NCBI GenBank assembly: GCA_030411725.1
Contig: MU839837.1
Location: forward strand, 124,001 to 188,000
Reading direction: 5' to 3'
Source of the DNA: Echria macrotheca
Taxonomy: Eukaryota; Ascomycota; Sordariomycetes; Sordariales; Schizotheciaceae
Length of the DNA stretch: 64,000 bases
Shown: positions 1-10,735 of the stretch, in pieces
Layout: the number at the start of each line of letters is the position of its first letter
Position numbering within the stretch: position 1 is the first letter of the stretch
The notes under the pieces: generated by a model
What the model saw: only the letters and a program-made list of their open reading frames with translations
Told to the model about the DNA's origin: nothing
The model's database searches: none
Position numbers and translations under genes: made by a program

Positions 1-1022
1 CAACCAGCCGTCAATGTCCTCCTTGACACGCCGCTTGACAGTACACTTGTTGGTCTCGGCAATAGTCTGCTGCTTGAGCGTGGGACAGTTGACCTTGTCC
101 GACAGCAGGTCCGAGTTACAGTTAGCATCCATGGCGCGCTGGAGAGCGTCACCCTTCCAGCCAAACATGTAGTCGCCGTGGTTACCGTAGCCCGTCTTGT
201 CGCCGAAGGACCAGACGAAGGGCTGCTGCACGTCGGTCGGCCAGTCCTTCTTGTTGTTGAAGGGCCGGGTGTCCCAGTACGTCTCGTAAAAGACCTGGGG
301 GATGTTGACGGGGTGGGTGGCCGGACATTTGCTCCCGGTGGGATAGGCGATGTGCGACTGGTGGTCGGGGCTGTCGAGGTTCTTGCCGTCCCAGCAGGTC
401 GGGAAGCGGACCGTCACCATGATGCCGGCCGCGCATGTGTCGGTCGGGAAGTCATAGCGGTAGCCGGTCCGGGTCATGGAGCTGGCGAGACAGGTGAATT
501 GCAGCGATGGGTTCTTGCGCGCCTCGGCCTGGGTGCGGTACTGCGGGTTGCCGACGGTCATGCGGAAGCCGGGCTTGAAGGCCGTGACCTTGCCGCTCGA
601 CAGGTAATAGACCGTCTGCCCGCCGTTGGAGTTGGAGTAGCCCAGCCCGTTGCCCATCGTGTTGACGCGCTTGTACGTGCCGTTCTTGGCCCGGAAGAAT
701 AGCACCGCGGTCCAGTAGTTGGAAAAGTCCTCGGTTGGCACGCAGCTGGTACATGTTGCCGTCGAGGCCATGTCGTGCTGGTCGGGGTCCATCGTGACGT
801 TGAAGGCGTTGCCGCCTACCACTTGATGCAGATGGCTCGAGGGCGCGATACCGGGTTGGACCAGCCTGTCGACGGTTAGCCTTGAGTGATTCAGCGGTTG
901 AGAGGTAAGAAAACGCACGGGTCAAGCCGGTCAACGACCAGCTGGGCGCATGAGAACCGCAGCGTGGCGGCAGCATGGGCCGTAGATGCCAACGAGGCTG
1001 TAAGGAGAGATGCCCAATACAT
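1..1022 (-). CDS. Secreted DUF1996 protein (partial, C-terminus off left edge)
   Basis: DUF1996 proteins are secreted or wall-associated fungal proteins of unknown biochemical role. The start at 1022 opens a signal peptide (MYWASLLTASLASTAHA). Exon 1 is 919-1022; a 53-nt intron at 866-918 (GTGCGT donor, GCTAACC branch, GACAG acceptor) joins it to the family hallmark PSSHLHQVVGGNAFN. Exon 2 carries further DUF1996 landmarks: MDPDQHDMAS, CTSC near the N-terminus, FTCLASS, FPTCWDG and HPVNIPQVFYETYWDTRPF. The frame stays open to base 1, so the 3' end lies outside the window. The intron is needed: without it the signal peptide is out of frame with the domain. A long plus-strand ORF at 178-702 is an antisense shadow. 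Confidence 0.88.
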
Positions 1023-1626
1023 CTTGACAGACGCAACGACGGATGAGACCAGAGGCGGAGTTTCTTGGCTTTACGATTCCAGCGATGGCATGATCGACCC
1101 TCCCTCCCCCGATTTATCTGAACCATGTCCAGCCAGCAAGGCTGTCCATGGAAACCAAGTACCGACTGCTGGCTGTCCATGTGAGACACCATGATTCTCT
1201 CTCGGCGCCAGTTCATCAACATGTAATTACCAGCGCAACACGGCATTGGGCCTACAAGCTTTTTCGAATTTGTGGGGTAAAGGATGTCGCTCAATGGGGT
1301 GCATGAGAATAGATTGGGACACACTCTACATTAGCCTGGGGAACGGCATGGCCTTGTTGACAGCGGACTGGAGACCAATCGGATCTTTACGTCGCCGGCG
1401 AGTCGGCATGTATCCCCAGTCTTGTCCTCCGGCGAGCACGGAAGTTTCTAGACGGACAAGATAAAGGGGCGAATAGTACCGAGATATTATGAGAGCGCAA
1501 GATTCTCGGTACTTGATCAAGCTAGGTCGTCATCGACCAACTTGGCCTGTATCGGTGTTCCCAGGCTTTTCCGGTTCTGTCCAGGTCACTTGACACTTGT
1601 AGACAAAACGGGGTATAATGTCTCCA
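1023..1626. other. Intergenic spacer
   Basis: Shared upstream/downstream space between two minus-strand genes. No coding, RNA or repeat signal recognised; the short ORFs here have no family features. Confidence 0.5.
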
Positions 1627-3004
1627 TTAAGATCGAAGGAACCGGCAGACTGCCTTGCCCCATCGAACGCCGCCTTTGTATGTCCACTACTTCGGTGTTA
1701 GCATTTCCCGTTTGAATTCCATTCACATTTGATCAGCCGCGAGACAATCGACACATACCATGCCCGGGGCATTCCCGGTTTTCAAACCTTCGATAGCATC
1801 AGCAAGCTGCGGTCCCAATCCTTCTGCCCGGATTTCAGCTATCGGGTACAGATAAGTCTTGAAGCTGAAGAGAATGGCTCTGGTCCGCGGCAGCCGTGTC
1901 AGTGTCTGTAATTCCACGCGGAACATGGTCTTGGTGATATCGACATCATCTTCCTCGTGGACCTCGTCGTCCTCGTGAACATGATTTCCGCTGGGGGCAA
2001 ACAGATTGGTATGGGTCTGAATGCTCCACTGCACACGTCAGCAACAGCAAGCAAGCATAGAACATGAGGACACTCACGTTGACCCTCTTGGCGCTCTTTC
2101 CTACCTGGAGCCGGCTAAAGTACTTCTCCATGCTCGGTCCAATCTTGGCATATGCCGGGACGGGCCGATGGACGTCACGAAGGAGCTTACCGAGCTTCTT
2201 GGACGGGTCGAATCCCGACGGATGACAGCATACATAAGCGACCGTCTCGTGCTCTCCCGCCTCGCAGGATTGCGGCTCGCGCTGCAGGAGTAGGAACATG
2301 TCGTCCTCAACCGTCTCTCCCAGGAATTTCAGGGATTGTACCGCGTCGGCCGGGGCCCGTCGGGGAAGCTTGAGTCCTGTGACTTTGTTGAGGAATATGC
2401 TAGATTCTTTGTCCTGAGCCAGTTGAAGCTCGAACATCGATGGATATCGAACCGGCAGGTAGTCGTCGACAAGGTAGGAGTACAGTTCGTTCACGGCCGC
2501 TTCGCCTTTGTGTGTGCAGCCCAAAACACAGCGCTCGTGCTGGACTATGATGTCCCGCCGCGATAGGACACGGTCACGATAATTTCGGTCCATCACGATG
2601 AGCTCGGATGGGGTGCTTCCTTGGAGAGCTTTTTTCAAAGGACAATAATAAGTGACATTGTTTCTGACGATGCATTGCGACTACTGGATAAATGACAACG
2701 AACCCATTGTGATGTGGTATGTCGGTTTGAACGGCCGAAGACGTGCGGGTTCCGTTGTTTCCCAGCGGAAATCCGGAAGCGGCTTGATTTCGGGCATGAC
2801 TTCGGTGGCATCGTGAGTGCCCCTATCGGCGAGTTCCTCATCCCGCCGCTTATCCATGGAAAGACCCCATTTCTCTGAGGCTAGCCGTACCGCTGTGACG
2901 GCGTTTTGCCTCGGAGCCTGGCGGTAAACCAAGAGAATGATTGCCACGAGAAGGGCTGCAAAGAAAACCGAAATTGGCTCCATTCCGGTGTGCGGAAGTG
3001 ACAT
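1627..3004 (-). CDS. DUF3445 (heme-dependent oxidative N-demethylase-like) protein, membrane-anchored
   Basis: Four exons: 2704-3004, 2078-2628, 1759-2028, 1627-1686; introns of 75, 49 and 72 nt. The last intron has GTATGT, a perfect TGCTAACA branch and TAG, and adds a short C-terminus containing MWTYKGGVRWGK. Product 393 aa. Residues about 8-30 form a hydrophobic membrane anchor (PISVFFAALLVAIILLVYR). DUF3445 landmarks follow: YHITM, the VMDRNYRDRVLSRRDI block, DDYLPVRYPSMF, VNWSIQTHTN across a splice site, and FRVELQTLTRLPRTRAI. The family is related to bacterial heme-dependent dimethylamine monooxygenase subunits; the fungal substrate is unknown. Start could also be the second Met, at 2983. 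Confidence 0.85.
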
Positions 3005-3342
3005 GGATGATCAATGACGGAAGTTGAGGCTTCCCCTCACGACGCTATCCTTGGTGTCGAGATTCCCGCGTGACTCAGTCCCGGCTTGCACTGATAAGCT
3101 CATACCTTAGGCGGACAAGTGGATCCCTTTCATTACCTACCTATTTACGTGTCCTACACGAGAAGAATGTCATGATCCGGATCGCGTTATTGGCGACTCA
3201 CGGATTGACGACGCCATATTCCTAGACGACGCCATCATCAAAAGGAAAATAAGTCAATATACGCTTGATTGGTATTCGGTAAATCATTTCGAGCTCAAAC
3301 GGGGTAGATGATTCGGATAAAGTTTGGTACGGCCCAGCTGTG
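3005..3342. other. Intergenic spacer
   Basis: AT-rich spacer between two minus-strand genes, probably promoter of the DUF3445 gene and 3' flank of the helical-protein gene. No other signal seen. Confidence 0.4.
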
Positions 3343-4993
3343 TCAGATACTGCATTTTCTCATAATTCTGGATACCTGCAATGAGTTGTTTTCCAACCCG
3401 TTCAACCCAGTCTGAATAGATGTCCAGTCGCCCGTCAGCAAAAGCTGGCCACCACCGCTGTCCCCGGCCACGGCAACACATGAACTGACCATGACACGGA
3501 CGTCCTCGAGTAGCTTGAGACGGGTCCTCCCGTAGTTGGACATGTGCAACCCAGCCGCAATGGTTTTGATCCTGAGCACGCCGGTCAAGATGCGATCCTG
3601 GGCGGAGACGAGCTCGCCGATGAAGCGGGACGTCTGGCCGTGGAGAAGCTGACAGCCCTCGTCGACTTGGGCAATGGCCCGGATGGAGCTGTCATGACGT
3701 GCCATGGAAGACTCAATAGACGTGATTTGGCTGCGGAGAGTGCTGGCCTGGTTCTGCAGGCTTCGGACTCTTGCGTTGTAGCCAGCTGCTTCAGCACGGA
3801 AGCGGGAGGAGGCGTTGTTGTGATCGCTAAGTCACAAGTCAGCTGGTGCTTAGGTACTTGCTTGGTTGAAACTGAGCCGAAACGAGGCGTGGTAGGAAAG
3901 AGCCGGCCACCGAGTTACACCATCAAGCCTCATGATATACAAGCTCTGCCAACTTACACAGAGTTTGCGATGGACAATCCCCCAATACCACCGGCCAAAA
4001 GACCTGCACCCGCCGCAGTAGCTGCTGCCGCGATGCCCACGGGGGGCACAAACACACAGGTGATGGCAATTGCGACGCTCGAGAGAATCGACAGGCCGCC
4101 AAACTAGACATCCAACTGACGTCAGATCTACACCATTTGCATACTCGCAGCAGTGGGATCGAGGCCAGACATACCCATCCTGTCCGTTTCGACGCCTTTG
4201 CGGCCTCGCGGGCTTGCTCTTGCAGCCGCCGAACCATGAATTCCGACCTCCTCTCCTGGCTGCTCACCCCTTCGATGTCCACATTGGTCTGATCGATCTG
4301 GAGCTGAAGATCCTCTTTCTTCCGCCGATGGGACAGTGTCAACTCTTCTGCTTCAAGCTGGACGCCGTGGACGCCCGTGTGGATGAAGTCGTTTGTTTTG
4401 AGGTGAAGCACTTGCACCTCCTTGAGGTTCGTCTGGCAGAGATTTGCCCATCCGTGCAAGACCCCGCTGGCCATGTTGGCCCTTTCAGCAATGACATCGA
4501 CATTCTTGCGCACCAACGTGTCGACGTCCCTATCTCGGCCAAGGAGTTTCAGCGGTTTCATCATGATGCGCAGTGGCTTGCGCTTTCCCGAGTACCACAC
4601 GAGAAGCTGGCTGTCGAGGGCGGCAATGACGTTGACGAGGTCGAGGATGGACGAGGCTGCCACCTGGATGGTTTGCTGGCTTTCAATGACAAACTTTCTC
4701 TCAATCAGGTCACGTTCTTTGGCGAGCTCCCTGTATTGAGCCTCCAGGCTCTGGACTTGGTTAAGAAGATCCCTGAGCCTCTCCTCATCAGTCCGGGGCC
4801 TAGGCAAGCCGAATGCCCTGGCAGACCATTGAGAGGCAGCTGGATTAGCCGGGCTCCAGCCCACCGACACATAGGACTCGAGATCCGAACCCGAGCGGTA
4901 AGGCCACGATGAAGGTGGCCTGTCCCGGAACTTGTTGGGGTGGTATTCAGTGGTTATCGCCATGACAGGTAGCACTCCGCCGAGGGTTGTCAC
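3343..4993 (-). CDS. Long coiled-coil protein with central hydrophobic hairpin; alpha-pore-forming-protein-like (tentative)
   Basis: Exons 4175-4993, 3958-4103 and 3343-3826; introns of 71 nt (GTATGT...CTAG) and 131 nt (GTAAGT...CTTAG). The frame closes exactly at 482 aa. Exon 1 is a proline-rich N-terminus followed by long heptad-like helices rich in Glu, Leu, Arg and Gln. Exon 2 encodes almost only an Ala/Gly/Val/Ile-rich stretch of about 48 residues (about 274-321) with GG and GAGLLAGG motifs, like a membrane-inserting hairpin. Exon 3 returns to helical coiled coil. Helix, central hydrophobic hairpin, helix is the layout of ClyA/Hbl/Cry6/XaxA-type alpha-helical pore-forming proteins. No signal peptide. 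Divergent from the helical gene at 5596. The family assignment is inference; a non-toxic scaffold is also possible. Start could be 4963. Confidence 0.6.
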
Positions 4994-5595
4994 CAGACCA
5001 ACTATAACCTTGCAGGTTGGAAAGGGAGCAGGCTGAATATAGCCTCAGCCCTTAGTCTAACATGCTGATGCTGAAATGTCCAAGGACCGCAATCCGTGCC
5101 ATCACCAATGCAGGGCAACGGGGAAAACTGTTGAAGGTGCATATATGGCTTGCATGTATGCAGGAATCGGCCCGCGAAGCCTTCGTGGCGGGTTGATACT
5201 GGCAAGTTTCCGCACATTCATACGACAGAGCCCATGTCTGCTTGATAGGCCGGTACTCCCCCCTGTCATCAGAATATAAGTTCACTCTCCTCCCAATGAG
5301 CCTCGACGGTTTGCGTGTACCTACTTTTGTCACAGCCGATAGGCTTCCATTCTCCGAGGGAGCCTAGCCTAGCCCGATTCGGCGCGGGTCAAGGTCCTGG
5401 ACTAACAGCCATTCACGTCTTGCACTTTTGACAGACCTGGCGTGGGGGATAGAGCCTCGTCTCTTAACGCCGATAAGCCAGTCTAAAAATAGGCAACCCA
5501 TAGAACTCAACTTCTTAACCATCCTGCTCATATCAGCCAAATTCTCTCCAAATTCCACGAGCCGTGCTACGGCAAAACGTCAACAGATTTTGAAA
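4994..5595. promoter_or_regulatory. Divergent promoter region of the helical-protein pair
   Basis: Head-to-head spacer of about 600 bp between the two helical-protein genes, so both may share regulation. No specific binding site is claimed. Confidence 0.4.
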
Positions 5596-7500
5596 ATGGC
5601 CGGACTGAGCAGAGTCGATCCTCGAGTGGAAGAAGTCGGGGGCTCTGGACCCAGCCTGGAGACGGCCCCCAATCTTCTTTACAATCTTGGCCTCTGCATT
5701 GCCGTTTCGTCAACACGCCAAGTTTCTCAAGTCAAACTCCCTTATCCGGCCCCAGGGTACGTTTACTACCTGAGCTGGCTGCCCACGGGGTGCCTTGGCT
5801 GATTGGCTAACTGATCATGTAGCGGGCCGGCTCTTTCTACTAACTTGATCCTCATTTCCCAGGAAGGGAGTGCCGCCTTTCTCGGGGCATATGGCGACCT
5901 CCTTGAGATATCTTCGGCCGCTGAGGAACTGTGCGAGCCATCGGGGTTGGTATGTGTCTCGGCCTCTTCGGTCTCGCGTCTCTGACAACCATGCCCGCAG
6001 CTTGACCAACTTGCCATGGTTCTCACAAACGGGACCAAAAAAAAGTCGACCGAGACTACCGTAGTCGGCTGGGTCCAGGACCGGGTCAAGAAGTCGGTCA
6101 AGTCGGGAGAGACCATTTCCGGAAACTTGCACAACTGGAAAGCAAGCGTCAATGCGCTCCAGCTTGCTCTCATGACTGCCCAGAGTCAGTTCAGATAGGA
6201 ACGGGTACAGAGAGTGTGAGGATAGGACGCTAACTATGCACTCGTCTTAGGCAATACCACGAACGAGATCAGCTACATTGCTGACGCGGCGGCGGGGATG
6301 ACAGGCTTGCAGAAAAACAACCAAGGCGAGATCCAGAGGACCAGGCAACAAATCAGACTCGGGGAGAGTCGGGTTTACAGTAACCTCGAAACGTACAACA
6401 GGCGGCTTACTGATCACGAGTCGATGCTCCAAGGTACGTCCTGCCACATGTAATCTTATGGTAACGGGAACGCTGAATTCACAAACCCTCGAGACAGTGC
6501 AAACGCAGGACTACCTTCAGAGCCCATTGTATGCTGCCATCACCCGCCCATTGAAGTGGATCGCGCGAAATGAGCATGACACGGCTGCGGCGATGGCCGA
6601 GAAGAGAGCGCTACGCCTGGAGGCCGAAGAAGACGTATCCAGGGCTCAGAGGGAGCTGGACCGGCACAGGCGGGAACAGCAGGCACTAAACGTACTGGCT
6701 CATCGCATCCAGGCGGATTTGGAAGCTTTCAGCGCCAAGACAATGAAGCTCGTGGGTTACTGCAACATATTACTCCTGCTTGTCGGTACAGCGCTGACCC
6801 CGAGGTATAGAATGAGATCTTCAAAACAATTGAGCTCGTCTGCGGGTTGATTGCAGGTCTGACTGAAGATATTGGTACCCTGCTCACAAAGTTCGAGAAC
6901 TTGTCCAAGGACATCGACACACTCACCACACTTCGCGGTGAAACCATCCAGACAAAACCAGGCGGATTCAAGATTGGATCCAAGGTATTCAACCCTTTTG
7001 GTCGCAAGGACGTTTCGTCTCTGCAACCAACAGCGGGCCCCGACAAAGAGGTGCGGAAGATGATGTACCTGTTCAAGATCCGCAAGATGAAGCGCGTCTG
7101 CATCAACATCAACGTGCTCGCCACTTTGTATGCCGACGCCATCCAGACCGTCATCAAGGAGGGCTTCTCGGCGGCGGCACAGTGCTCGTGGAATCGCATG
7201 GGCCAGACGGACGAGGATTCCATCTATGAGATGCGCCGGAGGATGATGCAGCAGTGGCAGATCCGAGCAACGCAGAGGTGCGTCAGGATGACGCGCGACG
7301 CGGCCCAGACCATGAACACACGGCTCGACGCATCCGAGAGGGACGAGCCGATGCAATTTTCTGGTACCGGCTTCGCGGCCGATTCCGTGTCTGACTTGCA
7401 TACTTCGGAACTGAGCACTGTGGTCTCGAGTGGAAGAGTGTTTTTGCGGTCGCCGACCTCGGGCCGGGCCTATGAAGCTTACGAAGCGGACAGTAACTGA
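5596..7500 (+). CDS. Long helical coiled-coil protein, divergent partner of the 3343-4993 gene
   Basis: Six exons: 5596-5756, 5823-5949, 6001-6184, 6251-6433, 6498-6751, 6811-7500. The introns show GTACGT/GTATGT/GTCAGT/GTGGGT donors and GGCTAAC or GCTAAC branches; the frame is continuous over 532 aa. The protein lacks a signal peptide and is mostly helical, with long runs rich in Glu, Arg, Gln and Ala around residues 150-330. A modest hydrophobic patch follows near residues 310-320 (IELVCGLIAGL). The C-terminal third has Cys/Met-rich helices (KMKRVCININVLATLYADAI) and a Ser/Thr-rich tail. I do not recognise a family by sequence. Similar size, helical content and head-to-head arrangement suggest it acts with its neighbour, as in binary alpha-helical pore-forming systems; this is inference. 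The fifth intron is the least certain junction. Confidence 0.6.
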
Positions 7501-9465
7501 CTTGTTGAGGTCTGGAATGTTGGCTGATGAGGGTTTGGTAGCGTCATTACCGACGGTCGATTATAGACAGGACTGGTATTGTGGCGATGCGGTGTGCCGG
7601 CAACTGTTGTCCAGCTGAGGAATATTGTTCAGCCATCGGGTCTATGCTGAGCCAACTTGGAAATATTTTCATAGCGTTCGCGTTCCGGCAATGCGGTAAC
7701 TCCAACATTGGCTGGGCTGAAGTCAGCGTCAGCCTGCCTTACCAGTACGTACACGGGTAGGCATGGAATCTCATCTCACGTCATGCGTCATGTAGCCGTC
7801 CGCCTTGACCATCGTCGGGTTTCAAGACCGAGACATACGGACTGAATTTCGGATTTCATGATGATAAAAAGAATCAGGACAAGTGAAGACCTGGTAATGA
7901 GGATGAAGTTTTTGGGAAAGACGTCATTTTGAACCGTCTCCACCTTCCCCGGGAGGCTTGTTTCAACCTTCGTGAATCCCCGCGTCTCTCAAGATTTTCT
8001 CCGGCGTCTGCAATTTTAGTGCAATATGGGGGAAATTTGTTTACAACGGAATTGCATGCAAGCCATGTGTCGCACGATTGATGCAGTGACATGGACAAAA
8101 GCCGGGAGAGTTGCATGGCTCTGGGGAGAGTTTAATTTGGAGCCGTGAGCTTGAAATTTGGACTCGGGTGGTGAACCTGGTCCGGGAATCGGGACTGACG
8201 CGACGCGTTTTCGTCTTCGTCCCGGCTTTGCTGTGGTTTGGGGGCCAACTGTGTTCGGCTTTCCGTCTGGCTGTTTAGACCAGACGAAATCACGGGACGG
8301 TCCGGATTAGGAGGGACGGGTGCAATTCACCTTTAGAGTGCTCATCGGTCGGGCTATTTTAGAACCATAGCCGCCGCGGATCGCGTGGATCACGGTCGAG
8401 TTCGCACTGCAAAAAAAGTCGTGAGCAAACGCCGCTGCAATGCAACGAGAAATCGCAGCCAGTCGGCCGCACAGACTCGTCCGACATCGAACAAAAGAAT
8501 GCTGTCGTTCTTGGCAGCCCCCGCGGATGTCCAGAGAGCCCGTCGGGACCGGGCGAGGGTCGAGATACCCGAGATGTGGAAGCGCAACACACTGCGACCC
8601 GAGTGGGCGGCGGCGTTTCCAGCCACGGGTCTCCTTTCCTGGAGCAAGAGGCGCAGAGGCTCCTTCACGGTTCGGCGCATGGCCAATCCCTGCAGGTGCT
8701 CTCTTACCCCTGACAGCGTTGTGAGCATTCCCGTTTGCACAGTTGCACTCGCTCCGACCCCTCCACGCCCTCCACTCCTTCCCTCCCCTGCACGGCCTTT
8801 CCCCAACTCCCACAGACTTTTGCTTTTTGGGTCCATGAAATGCTGCTGACTGCTGTGCCTTTGACAATGGAGATCGGCATTGTCGATGGACGGGCAGACG
8901 GGTCGGAATAGAATACGAATTGTCGGTCCAACAACCAACGGGCAATGCCGCGCCCGTCGTGCCCCATGGGATCCATCGGCGAGGCAAACACCAGGCAAAG
9001 TCGACTCGGCGCGGCAAACGCAGGCAGCCCGGCACCTGCGATGGGATGATGTCCGGAGCGGGCGAACGCGCGTCTTCTGAAACGCACCAGGCGCCGTGAC
9101 AGGGCGCGCGCGGGGGGACGAGATCGGCGCTGTTGCAGTCAGCTTGCTGGACCTGCAGAGCCTGGTGATGGACAGATGCCAATCAGGTTGGTGTCGCCCG
9201 CTCGTCCTGCAATGATCGCCTCTTGCTGGTCCGAGCAGATTCCGCATGGGTCAGCCCCCCGTCAGTCCCGGCCGGCCGACTGGTTCGGAGTCCAAGACAT
9301 GGCAGCCACCATCCCACATCCCTACCCGACGCCGCCATGCCCCCTGTCTGGAGTCTGCGGCCGGGCTGCCAGCTCTGTTAAAGCTACCGCCTCCCCGCCA
9401 TGGCTCTCAGCGCCGTCCAGCGACTCTTGGTGGGTTGACATTCTCTTCGTCCATCAGCTTTCACA
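7501..9465. other. Long GC-rich spacer, no convincing gene
   Basis: Nearly 2 kb. Overlapping ORFs of up to 291 codons occur on the minus strand (8307-9182, 8390-9247), but their products are low-complexity Arg/Pro/Ser/Cys-rich translations without motifs, and several frames are open at once. This fits GC-biased noncoding DNA. The right end probably holds the promoter and 5' UTR of the rhodopsin-domain gene. Confidence 0.45.
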
Positions 9466-10601
9466 ATGGCGTCGTCCGAATCCTTGCCCGTGGAGAGCAG
9501 AGCTTCCCAGGTCCAAGCGGCGTGCATCGCCTTTTTTGTCGTTTCTCCCATCTTTGTTGCCTTGCGGATATGGGGTCGTGTCAAGGTGAGGTCCTGGTCT
9601 GGCCTCAGTTGGGATGATGCCACTCTGTTTGTCGCCTGGATCTTCTCCGTCATCTTGGGAGCCCTTGTCATGGGCGCCGCAGCGAGCGGACTGGGCCGGC
9701 ATATCAGCGATCTCGAGCTCGGCGATGTCTCGACAACGATCAAGCTCACCTATGTAGCCGACATCTTCTACAAGCTCTCACTCAACATGACCAAGATCTC
9801 GATCCTGCTTCTCTACGTCCGCCGCTTCGTCGCGCCCTGGTTCACCGCGTCATGCCGGGTTATGCTGGGGCTGATGGCGGCCTTCTTGGTGGCCACGACG
9901 ATAACTACTATTGTCCAGTGCACACCGGTCAACGCACTCTGGGACCCGACGGTTGCTGGGACTTGCATCGACGGCAAGGCTTTTTGGTACTTCAACGGAG
10001 GGTTTACCATCCTGACCGATGTCATTCTCCTCGCGCTCCCTTTCCAGCCGATTCACGCTTCGGGTCTTCCAGCTGGACAAAAGATCGCTCTGATTCTCGT
10101 TTTTGCGTTTGGCATGTTGTAAGTGGCTGAGCCAACAGGCCAGAAAAAAAAACAGTAGCTGACAAACACAGCACAACCGTTACGAGCATCCTTCGCATGC
10201 AGAGCTTCGATACCGGGGCGGACTTCACATTCCATACCGATACCGCCATCTGGAGCGTCATCGAGGCTAACCTCGCTATCATCTGCGGCTGCGTACCCGT
10301 GTTCCGGCCGCTCCTTGCCCCCATCTTCCCGAAGCAGTTTGAACAGTCGACCATCAAGCCTGCCGACAACCGGAGACACACGCTCGCCGTGTGCAGGAGC
10401 GAGACGTCGCTGGCGCGGTCCATCACGGCCAAGAAGCTGGCGGGCATCCGCCATTCCAAGGCGGTCGACTCGACGACGGATCTGGAGAAGATGAAGTTTG
10501 AGGACCTGCCGCCGCCGCCGTTTATCCGGGACCCCAATGGCCCGCCGCGGCGGTCGAGCATGTTGCGGGACGCATATGTGTGGTTGAGCACCGTTGTATA
10601 G
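9466..10601 (+). CDS. Rhodopsin-domain (PTH11-type) integral membrane protein
   Basis: Exons 9466-10118 and 10172-10601; intron of 53 nt (GTAAGT...ACACAG); 360 aa. The N-terminal two thirds form about seven hydrophobic helices, with the fungal rhodopsin-domain signature: WGRVKVRSWSGLSWDDATLFVAW after helix 1, and TKISILLLYVRRF. The loop CTPVNALWDPTVAGTC is typical of the family, as is WSVIEANLAIICGCVPVFRPL near the last helix. The tail is cytosolic, Ser/Arg/Pro-rich, with DLPPPPFIRDP. Members sit in the plasma membrane and are often called Pth11-like GPCRs; no N-terminal CFEM domain is present, and ligands are unknown. It converges with the SidI-like gene, 134 bp apart. Confidence 0.9.
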
Positions 10602-10735
10602 ACCATGTCACAAGACCAAGGGCAAAAATGGGGCGTTGCGCGGCGTTGTGTCAGCTGGCTGATGTACACTACCTGTTACGGTCTTTGCCTTTTTTTCTTT
10701 TGACTTGTTATCTTTCAACTGTTTATATATGTGCA

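Noticed and set aside
178..702. Plus-strand ORF of 174 codons
   Set aside because: Antisense shadow of the DUF1996 gene, whose conserved motifs are clear on the minus strand.
6752..6810. A second pore-type hydrophobic segment in the plus-strand helical gene
   Set aside because: The hydrophobic stretch here lies in what I read as an intron (GTGGGT...TATAG); only a modest hydrophobic patch remains after splicing.
8307..9247. Minus-strand ORFs of 291 and 285 codons in overlapping frames
   Set aside because: Products are Arg/Pro/Ser/Cys-rich without domains, and several frames are open at once, as expected for GC-rich noncoding DNA.
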